Source of the DNA: Polyangiaceae bacterium
Lineage (GTDB): Bacteria > Myxococcota_A > Polyangia > Polyangiales > Polyangiaceae
Reading direction: 5' to 3'
Length of the DNA: 64,000 nt
Assembly (NCBI GenBank): GCA_022842465.1
Contig: JALHPN010000005.1
Location: 49,749 to 113,748, forward strand
Within the stretch, counting starts at the first letter, position 1; every line of letters begins with the position of its first letter. Shown one piece after another: positions 58,061 through 64,000 of the stretch. The position numbers were made by a program, and so were the translations under genes. The notes under the pieces were generated by a model that was given only the letters and a program-made list of their open reading frames with translations, was not told where the DNA came from and searched no databases.

Positions 58061-59497
58061 TCAGCGCGCGTCGGCGATCTCGACGGCCCTCGTCAGGCGC
58101 GCGAGCGACACTTCCCGTCCGAGGACGAAGAGCACCTGGTAGAGGCCCGGGCTCGCGGTCCGGCCCGAGAGGGCGACCCGCGCGGGCTGGGCGACGTCCT
58201 TGATCTGGAGGCCCTCCTTCTCGAGGTACGCCTGCACTTTCGCCTCGAGGTCCGCCTCCGTCCACTCGGCGCTCGACGCGATCGCATCGCGGAACCCGCG
58301 GAGGCGCGGAGCGGCGTCCTTCACGAAGAACTTCTCCACGGCCTTCTCGTCCATCACCGGGGGCTCGCGGAAGAAGTAGTCGAGCATGTCGGCGGCCTCG
58401 ACGAACGTGCGGGCGCGATCCCGAACCGTGTAGAGTGCACGGAGAACGTCCTCCTTCGTCACGTCGCGGAGGCCCCGCTGGGCGAGGAAGGGGAGCACCC
58501 GCGTCGCGTAGTCATCTGCGGAGAGGAGCCGCTCCGTCTTCAGGTGCTCGTGCTGGATGGCGAGGAACTTCTTCGCGTCGAACTTGCCGTCGCCGCGGCC
58601 GCACGCCTCCCAGCTGAAGGCAGAGACGAGGTCCTCCTTCGAGAAGATCTCCTGGTCCCCGTGAGACCACCCGAACCGCGCGAGGTAGTTCAGGACCGCC
58701 TCCGGCGCGTACCCCTGGTCCCGGTACTCGAAGACGCCGACCGCGCCGTCCCGCTTGGAGAGCTTCTCGCCCTTCTGGTTCAGCATCATCGGCAGGTGCG
58801 CGAAGTCGGGCACCTTCGCGCCGAACGCCTGGTAGAGCATGATCTGCGGCGGCGTGTTGATCATGTGATCGCGCCCGCGCGCGACGAGCGTGATGCCCAT
58901 CGTGATGTCGTCGACGACGGCGCCGAAGTTGTAGAGCGGCACGCCGTCCGAGCGGAGGAGAACGAAGTCCTGCTGCTCGACGTTCGGCGTCTTCACCTCG
59001 CCGAAGACCTTGTCCGTGTAGGTGATCGAGCCTTCCCGATCGACCATGAAGCGGACGACGTGGGGCAGGTCGGGCTCGTCCGTGCGGTTCCGGCACGTGC
59101 CCGGGTACTTGAACTGCGCCTTCGGGTTCGCCTTCTTGAGCGCCTCGCGCTGCGCGTCGAGGATCTCCTTCGTGCAGTAGCACCGGAAGGCCTTCCTCTC
59201 GGCGATGAGGCGCGACGCGTGCTCCTTGTAAACCGCGAGGCGTTCCATCTGCGCGTAGGGGCCGTGCGGGCCGCCGACCTCGGGGCCCTCGTCCCAGTCG
59301 ATCCCGAGCCAGCGCAGCGAGTCGAGGATGACCTGACGGCTCGCCTCCGTGGAGCGCTCCTGGTCCGTGTCCTCGATGCGGAGGACGAACGACCCGCCGG
59401 TCTTCCTCGCCCAGAGCCAGTTGAAGAGGGCCGTGCGTACCCCGCCGATGTGGAGGTAGCCGGTGGGGGACGGAGCGAAGCGGAGGCGAGGAGACAT
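58061..59497 (-). CDS. gltX: Glutamate-tRNA ligase
   Basis: The class I synthetase has 478 residues. ATG 59497 gives the N-terminus RLRFAPSPTGYLHIGGV (HIGH-type motif). Zinc ligands are seen in CYCTKEIL and KYPGTCRNR. The second motif is GEKLSKRDGAVGV. The C-terminal anticodon-binding part contains DDYATRVLPFLAQRGL and ends in EVSLARLTRAVEIADAR. The enzyme charges tRNA(Glu); the single-copy, long form in bacteria without GlnRS may also charge tRNA(Gln). It is next to the CPBP protease gene (3-base gap). The gluQ paralogue is at 11785. Confidence 0.96.
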   Translation of the reverse strand: MSPRLRFAPSPTGYLHIGGVRTALFNWLWARKTGGSFVLRIEDTDQERSTEASRQVILDSLRWLGIDWDEGPEVGGPHGPYAQMERLAVYKEHASRLIAERKAFRCYCTKEILDAQREALKKANPKAQFKYPGTCRNRTDEPDLPHVVRFMVDREGSITYTDKVFGEVKTPNVEQQDFVLLRSDGVPLYNFGAVVDDITMGITLVARGRDHMINTPPQIMLYQAFGAKVPDFAHLPMMLNQKGEKLSKRDGAVGVFEYRDQGYAPEAVLNYLARFGWSHGDQEIFSKEDLVSAFSWEACGRGDGKFDAKKFLAIQHEHLKTERLLSADDYATRVLPFLAQRGLRDVTKEDVLRALYTVRDRARTFVEAADMLDYFFREPPVMDEKAVEKFFVKDAAPRLRGFRDAIASSAEWTEADLEAKVQAYLEKEGLQIKDVAQPARVALSGRTASPGLYQVLFVLGREVSLARLTRAVEIADAR

Positions 59498-59578
59498 CGC
59501 GACCCCTCGACTACCACAGACCCAAGGGTGCACCGATCGGGATCGCGCTGCCCCGAGCCCCATCGAGGGGGCCCGGTG

Positions 59579-60100
59579 TCACCACCGATTGCACGTACGC
59601 GACGCGAGCACCGGCGCGACGACGCTGTCGCAGCGCACGCGCACGCTCGCCATGGCGAGCTCGACGCTCTTCTGCGCGCGCTCGAACGGCTCCTTCGCGC
59701 CGCCCGCCTCGACGACGAAGAGCCTGTTCTGCGCCGGGTAGACCGCGACCCAGTAGGTGAACGGCTTCCCGTCCTGATCGCGGCCGAAGCGTAGGAGCTT
59801 GCCCTTGGTCCCGTCCTTCGACGTCACGTCGGCCGTACCGTAGAGGGCGTAGCCGGACCCTTCCCGCAGCTGGAGCGTGAGGGCATGGGTCCAGAAGGCG
59901 AGATCCCCGCGCTCCTCGTCCTCGACGACGCGGACGGCGGTGACGACGCCCTCGGGGCTCGTCGCGCGGTAGGCGTACTGCTCCTGGTCGACGAGCTCGA
60001 CGAAGCCGGGGGCGGTCTTCACGTCGAACGGGCGGCCACACGCGACGGCGCCGAGCGCGAGGACCGCGAGCGCGACGAGGAACGACGGCGATCGGTTCAC
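59579..60100 (-). CDS. Predicted lipoprotein of unknown function
   Basis: This 173-residue protein starts with GTG at 60100, overlapping the DUF4349 gene stop by 4 bases (GTGA). Signal SFLVALAVLALGAVAC places a lipidated Cys near residue 21. One domain follows (TAPGFVELVDQEQYAYRATSPEGVVTAV ... LAFWTHALTLQLREG ... VAVYPAQNRLFVVEAGGAKEPFERAQKSV), an alpha/beta form like small periplasmic chaperone or substrate proteins seen elsewhere. It ends in a Cys. It probably works with the DUF4349 protein. No family recognised. Confidence 0.75.
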   Translation of the reverse strand: MNRSPSFLVALAVLALGAVACGRPFDVKTAPGFVELVDQEQYAYRATSPEGVVTAVRVVEDEERGDLAFWTHALTLQLREGSGYALYGTADVTSKDGTKGKLLRFGRDQDGKPFTYWVAVYPAQNRLFVVEAGGAKEPFERAQKSVELAMASVRVRCDSVVAPVLASRTCNRW

Positions 60101-60936
60101 TTCTTCTCCTCCGTGAGCGAGAGCAGGCTGGGGAGCCCGAGGTCGGTGAGCCAGGCGAAGGGGAGGCGCGGCGTCCGCGCCACGCCGCTCGGCGCGCGCT
60201 CCTCGAACGACACGGCGACGGTCGAATAGGCGATCTTGTCCCGGAGGACCTTCAGCTTGCCTTCGAGGAGCTCGAGCTCGCCGGTCACGCGATGCATCTC
60301 CTTCTCGATCTCGAGGGCCTCCTTCACGTTGGCCTTCGCGAGGAGCTCCTTCAGACGCGTCTGCATCGCGCGCGCGTTCTTGATCCGGATCTCGAGGTCC
60401 ACGTGCTCCTCGGTGACGTCGACGGCCTCCACGGACCGGTGGAGGACGTCTCCGATCTTGTCGATCCCCGAGACGACCGCCTGGAACCTCGCGCGCGGGA
60501 CGCGGACGACGATCTCGCGATCCTGCCTCTTCGCGACGAAGCCGCCGTGATCGCGCGCGATCTTCTCGACGGCGCCGAGGCTCTCCTCGACCTTGTAGAC
60601 CGCCAGCGAGAGCTGCGCCGCGTACACCATCAGCGTCGGATCGCGCGCCACCTCCGCGGCCGGATCGCCCTTCGCCACCGCGACGGGCGTGGTCGTCGCC
60701 GGCGGCGGGGGTACCGCGGGAGCCGACGCGCCGGTCGCGGCCGGCTCCTCCGACGCGATTTCGTCCTTCTTCGACGACGAGCGCTCGGGAGGCGCGGGCG
60801 GAGCGCTGCTCTTCATGATCCCCTGCGGGGCCGCATAGGCCGCGGAGGGGGCCTCGACCGAGCGTGCCGTGCCGCACCCCTCCGCCGCGCCGCCGAGCAG
60901 CACCAACACGAGCGAGAGACCGCGAGAGCGTGCCAT
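60097..60936 (-). CDS. DUF4349-family lipoprotein
   Basis: This encodes 279 residues. The signal (LSLVLVLLGGAAEGC) has a lipidated Cys near residue 21. A Pro/Ala/Ser linker follows. The DUF4349 domain starts near residue 100: LMVYAAQLSLAVYKVEESLGAVEKIARDHGGFVAKRQ, DREIVVRVPRARFQAVVSGIDKIGDVLHRSVEAVDVTEEHVDLEIRIKNAR. A long coiled coil then occupies about 195-245 (ALEIEKEMHRVTGELELLEGKLKVLRDKI), and the end would be near the membrane. Members are anchored in the membrane and have no known activity. Overlaps the lipoprotein gene downstream. Confidence 0.88.
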   Translation of the reverse strand: MARSRGLSLVLVLLGGAAEGCGTARSVEAPSAAYAAPQGIMKSSAPPAPPERSSSKKDEIASEEPAATGASAPAVPPPPATTTPVAVAKGDPAAEVARDPTLMVYAAQLSLAVYKVEESLGAVEKIARDHGGFVAKRQDREIVVRVPRARFQAVVSGIDKIGDVLHRSVEAVDVTEEHVDLEIRIKNARAMQTRLKELLAKANVKEALEIEKEMHRVTGELELLEGKLKVLRDKIAYSTVAVSFEERAPSGVARTPRLPFAWLTDLGLPSLLSLTEEKK

Positions 60937-61022
60937 CGGTGGCCTCAACGCGCGTGCCGGCCCGTCCTTACAGCCCTCACGACGAGATCCGCTTTCCGCT
61001 CGGTGATACCCTCGCGCTCGTG

Positions 61023-61946
61023 ATGGCCCGCATCCTCGTCGCATGCGCCGTCGCTCTCGCCACCTCGGCGCTGGCGTGCGGCGGGAACGCACCCCCCAAG
61101 GAGCCCGCTCTGGTCGAGCTCGACGCTGGGCCCTCACCGCCGGCGATACGGATCGCGCCGGAGGAGGCAGACGACACGAAGGCCGCCCGGAAGCGCCTGC
61201 TGAAGGACTGCGCGAACGGCGAAGGGCTCGCCGAGGCGCGCGCGAAGAACGAGGACGACTGCACGAAGGGTGAGGCACTGGCCTGCAGCGAGGCGGCGAA
61301 GGCGTACCTCTGCGGCGCGGACCGCGAGCACCGCGGGGAGGCCGCCGAGAGGCTCTTCCAGCGAGGGTGCGCGCTCCGCGACGGCCGGGCGTGCACCGCG
61401 GCGGCCTACCTGTTCGAGCACGCGCTCGAGGTCCCCCGCGACGCGCCGCGCGCCGCCATGATCCTCGAGAAGGCGTGCGCCGACGACGTCGAGGAGGCGT
61501 GCAACGGGTACACGGCGCTCCTCCTCGCGCGGACGAGGCCGCTCGCCGCTCCGGTCGTCCGCGTCCTCGGCGCTGCGTGCGAGAGAGGCAACGCGGAAGC
61601 CTGCGCGGCGCTCGCGTCCGTCGTGCAGACCGACCACGAGGACGTGAAGGCCGACCCGTCGCTCGCCTTCGGCGCGGCGGAGAAGGCATGTCAGGCGAAG
61701 AACGCGGTCGGCTGCGCCGGGCTCGCGTCGTTCCTCTCCCTCGGCATCGGGACGAAGAAGGACCCCAGGCGCGCCGCGACGATCGCCGAGCGCGCCTGCC
61801 GTGAGGGCGTCGCGCTCGGATGTCGCCTCGCGTACTTCGCCTACGACAAGGGCGAGGGAGTCCCGAAGGACGAGGCGAAGGCGAAGGATTTCCTCCGCCG
61901 CTCCTGCGCGATCGAGGTCACCGAGTCCTGCAGAGAGGTGCGCTGA
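61023..61946 (+). CDS. Sel1-repeat lipoprotein
   Basis: This encodes 307 residues. Signal ARILVACAVALATSALAC has a lipidated Cys near residue 19. Acidic linker, then a run of Sel1-like helical repeats with conserved Ala, Gly and paired Cys (RGCALRDGRACTAAAYLFEH, KACADDVEEACNGYTALL, KACQAKNAVGCAGLASFLSLGIG, RACREGVALGCRLAYFAYDKG, RSCAIEVTESC). Paired Cys in adjacent repeats suggest disulfides stabilising the superhelix, as in secreted Sel1 proteins such as Hcp from Helicobacter. The role is likely protein binding. It diverges from DUF4349 and converges on the lipase. Confidence 0.88.
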   Translation: MARILVACAVALATSALACGGNAPPKEPALVELDAGPSPPAIRIAPEEADDTKAARKRLLKDCANGEGLAEARAKNEDDCTKGEALACSEAAKAYLCGADREHRGEAAERLFQRGCALRDGRACTAAAYLFEHALEVPRDAPRAAMILEKACADDVEEACNGYTALLLARTRPLAAPVVRVLGAACERGNAEACAALASVVQTDHEDVKADPSLAFGAAEKACQAKNAVGCAGLASFLSLGIGTKKDPRRAATIAERACREGVALGCRLAYFAYDKGEGVPKDEAKAKDFLRRSCAIEVTESCREVR

Positions 61947-61952
61947 CGACGC

Positions 61953-63260
61953 TCAGTAGACGAACGGGTCGCGGCACGCCTCGCTGCCGAGGTTGCCCGA
62001 CTTCAGCCCCTCGCACGTCAGCTTCTGGATCGCCGGGATGCACTCGCCCTTGAGGCGCACGTCGTTCGTCGCGCGCTTCACGGTGACGCACGACGCAGCC
62101 TCCAGGTAGGCGCGCACGCTCTCGTCGTAGGTCTCGCCGCAGCCGCCCTGCGCGACCGGCTTCGCGGCGACCTGCGCGAGCGCGTTCGCGAGCGACACGC
62201 AGTCCGGATGCGCGTCGTTCTTGAGGACCTCGAGGCACTTCGCGTTCGGATCGAGGATCTTGTCGAGCTTGCACACGTAGAAGCGCGACGGGTGGTGCAG
62301 GGGCGCCTTCGCCTGGAAGCTCGCCCAGTAGGCCGAGACGCGGTCGGCGAAGTCGTGCTCGCCGGCGTGAGCGCCGATGCGATGCACGCCCGTCGTCTTC
62401 GACAGGAACACGAAGCGCTCGTTGCCGTCGTCCTCGCGCTGCCCCTCCGCGGCCACGTGGCTGTAGCCGAGCCAGCTCGGCGGCGAGACCGTGACGGGGT
62501 CGCCGTAGTTCACGACGCGGAACACCTTCGTGCCCGCCGCCTTCTCCTTCTCGGCGAGCTCGGTCGCGAAGTCGCGGTTACCGACGCGCGGCGATCCGAA
62601 CGTGTAGTGGGCGTAGACCTTTCGGCCCTCGTTCAGCGCGGCGGCGACGGCGAGGGTGCTGAGCGCGCCACCGAGGCTGTGCCCCGTGACGTAGAGCGGG
62701 ATGTTCGGCCGGATCGCCTCTTGCTCCTTCAGGTACGCCGAGAGGCTCTTCTTGTCCTCGCCGAGGATGCCGCTGCCGTCCCAGACCGGGCTGAAGACGC
62801 CGTAGAATCCGCGGTGCACGTCGCCCTTGCCGAACGGGACCTTGCGGAACTTGAGATCGGTGCGGATGTCCGTCTTGCTCTCGGTCCCGCGGAACGCGAG
62901 GATCGCGACGCGGTCCGTGGCGAGGTAGACGGCCTGCGTGTCGTTCTTGGCCTCGAAGAAGCGGTAGGTCTCCACCTTGGTCTCGGGACCGCCGAGGCGC
63001 CGGAGCTCGCTCGCGAGGATCTCCTTCAGGCTGCCGTGCGTCGTGCGGCTCTCGTAGACCACGTCCGACGCGCGGGCGAGCCACGCCGCGTTGGCGAGGC
63101 TGAACTGGCCGCTCTCCTCGGCGCGCGGCTCGAAGCGCCGGGCCGCGACGGACACGGCGCTGTCGTCGTCCCCCACGTCCTCCGTCTCGGTGGCGCACGC
63201 GGCGGTCGCCGTCGACGCGACGACCAGGGAGAGGAACGCGAGGTGGCGAAGAGAACGCAT
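61953..63260 (-). CDS. Class 3 (GX) lipase, secreted lipoprotein
   Basis: The protein has 435 residues, with ATG at 63260. Signal LAFLSLVVASTATAAC has a lipidated Cys near residue 22. The lipase_3 domain covers about 55-290: ILAFRGTESKTDIRTDLKF (oxyanion segment), the nucleophile elbow LYVTGHSLGGALST, YTFGSPRVGNRDFA and FRVVNYGDPVTVSPP (Asp), with His likely in the HRIGAHAGEHDFADR segment. It would hydrolyse lipid esters outside the cell. A C-terminal extension of about 120 residues has eight Cys. The end of the gene is 6 bases from the convergent Sel1 gene. Confidence 0.92.
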   Translation of the reverse strand: MRSLRHLAFLSLVVASTATAACATETEDVGDDDSAVSVAARRFEPRAEESGQFSLANAAWLARASDVVYESRTTHGSLKEILASELRRLGGPETKVETYRFFEAKNDTQAVYLATDRVAILAFRGTESKTDIRTDLKFRKVPFGKGDVHRGFYGVFSPVWDGSGILGEDKKSLSAYLKEQEAIRPNIPLYVTGHSLGGALSTLAVAAALNEGRKVYAHYTFGSPRVGNRDFATELAEKEKAAGTKVFRVVNYGDPVTVSPPSWLGYSHVAAEGQREDDGNERFVFLSKTTGVHRIGAHAGEHDFADRVSAYWASFQAKAPLHHPSRFYVCKLDKILDPNAKCLEVLKNDAHPDCVSLANALAQVAAKPVAQGGCGETYDESVRAYLEAASCVTVKRATNDVRLKGECIPAIQKLTCEGLKSGNLGSEACRDPFVY

Positions 63261-63478
63261 CGTGGTCGACTCCGCACTCAACCCTCGTGCCGACGCCCGA
63301 GCTCGCGCGAAGCCCACGGAACCACGTCACCGCGCGCGGCGGATTTCTCGATACGAGATCACGGGTGGTACGCGGGATCCCCACATGTGCGTGGATCGTC
63401 GACAACTCAACCACACGAAGGAAAACAGGCGTTGCGCTGGGAGCAACCGATGCCGGATCACCCCCCGCCGGCTCGACG

Positions 63479-64000
63479 TCACGGGCTCGCGCGGACGAAC
63501 GTGACGTCGTCGAGCACCACACATTCGCCGGCGACCGTGCGCGCGGCGAAGTAGACGGAGAGCTCGCGGTTCGGCGGAAACGCCTTCGTGAGCTCGAAAC
63601 GTTGGAACTCGGTCCCGAGCGGGAGGTTCTCGACCTTCACCCCGACGTCGCTCTCGTCGACGATGCCCGCGCTGAAGCCTGGCGCGGAAGGCGTCGGCGG
63701 CGTCGGGTTCCTCGCCCAGGCGACGAGCGTGAAGGTCCCGCCGATCGACGACGCGAGCCGCTGCTCGAGAAACGCGCTCGCGTTCCCGTTGCCGACGCTC
63801 GCGCAGAGGAGGCAGGCCTTCTCGCCGCTGTGCGCGCCCGCGACGGGCCTCGCGGTTCCGCCGATCACGTTCCACCCTGCGCACGTCGACGACGTCGACT
63901 CGAAATCGGTCTGGTGGACGATCTCTCCGTCGGGGATGCCCGCGTCGCGCGCGCCGCCGCCGTCGCCCGCGCCGCCGCCGTCGCCCGCGCCGGGGGCGGC
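63479..64000 (-). CDS. Secreted protein with C-terminal beta-sandwich (partial)
   Basis: The frame is open to the right window edge, so the N-terminus is missing; 173 codons are visible. The upstream part contains a short Gly/Asp-rich repeat (GAGDGGG, encoded by a 14-nt CCGCCGCCGTCGCC-type repeat at about 63955-63995) and then GIPDGEIVHQTDFE. The rest is a jelly-roll-like domain with two Cys close together (KACLLCASVG) and the ending VVLDDVTFV. Such domains are found in carbohydrate-binding surface proteins, but no family could be named. The ending resembles the frameshifted gene at 6099. It may be a lipoprotein. Confidence 0.7.
   Translation of the reverse strand, partial: AAPGAGDGGGAGDGGGARDAGIPDGEIVHQTDFESTSSTCAGWNVIGGTARPVAGAHSGEKACLLCASVGNGNASAFLEQRLASSIGGTFTLVAWARNPTPPTPSAPGFSAGIVDESDVGVKVENLPLGTEFQRFELTKAFPPNRELSVYFAARTVAGECVVLDDVTFVRASP

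Overview
The window is about 70% G+C, densely coding on both strands, and has the gene style of a Myxococcota (Polyangia-like) chromosome. It holds many predicted lipoproteins, two Hanks-type Ser/Thr kinases (one with a PEGA tail), a hybrid histidine kinase joined to CheR and CheB without a chemoreceptor, an RNase H with the extra N-terminal domain, and a low-copy mix of housekeeping and orphan genes. This placement rests on gene content, not on a marker phylogeny. No rRNA, tRNA, CRISPR array, intact transposon or prophage was seen.

Layout. 1-6.6 kb: the end of a large TMTC-like membrane protein (cut by the window edge), an SDR oxidoreductase, a hexapeptide acetyltransferase, RNase HI, a small membrane protein, an AraC regulator and a frameshifted gene. 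6.6-11.8 kb: a tightly coupled run gpmI - kinase - LysM protein - kinase. 11.8-16.4 kb: GluQRS, a membrane-anchored protein, a fused FAD monooxygenase/old-yellow-enzyme of the salicylyl-CoA 5-hydroxylase type, and a TerB-like protein. 16.5-22.6 kb: ppc-sdhCAB, four genes chained by 4-nt overlaps, with actinobacterial-style succinate dehydrogenase/fumarate reductase subunits. 22.6-24.7 kb: the least coding-dense stretch, with a lipoprotein, an 84-residue protein framed by a palindrome and hairpins, and about 700 bases with no convincing gene. 24.7-31.6 kb: a membrane-anchored helical-toroid-like protein with a small membrane partner, a Uma2 nuclease remnant, an MBOAT O-acyltransferase divergent from an SGNH hydrolase, and two lipoproteins.

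31.6-41.6 kb: a lipoprotein with a possible pore-former-like core, then a same-strand series SGNH hydrolase - hybrid histidine kinase - CheR - CheB - receiver/histidine kinase, with a divergent HTTM-domain pair. 41.6-47.7 kb: a secreted TAP-like peptidase, then an NAD-synthesis group (AraC-like regulator, pncB, nadE) with repeat elements in front of both the regulator and pncB. 47.9-64 kb: a DUF2185/Imm33-like protein with a lysine-rich tail, several lipoproteins and membrane proteins, a class II histone-deacetylase-like enzyme, a lytic transglycosylase, two TPR-like proteins, a beta-propeller lipoprotein, a CPBP protease, GluRS, a DUF4349 protein, a Sel1-repeat lipoprotein, a class 3 lipase and a partial surface protein.

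How the genes fit together. Central metabolism is represented by phosphoglycerate mutase, PEP carboxylase, succinate dehydrogenase and NAD synthesis; two of these sets are translationally coupled to other functions (kinases after gpmI, sdhCAB after ppc). Envelope work is the second theme: O-acylation (MBOAT plus two SGNH paralogues), a LysM protein, a lytic transglycosylase, secreted hydrolases and about a dozen lipoproteins. Nothing seen amounts to a clearly new defence or biosynthetic system. The most unusual assemblies are the ppc-sdhCAB operon, the chemoreceptor-less HK-CheR-CheB-HK operon and the repeat-flanked NAD locus.
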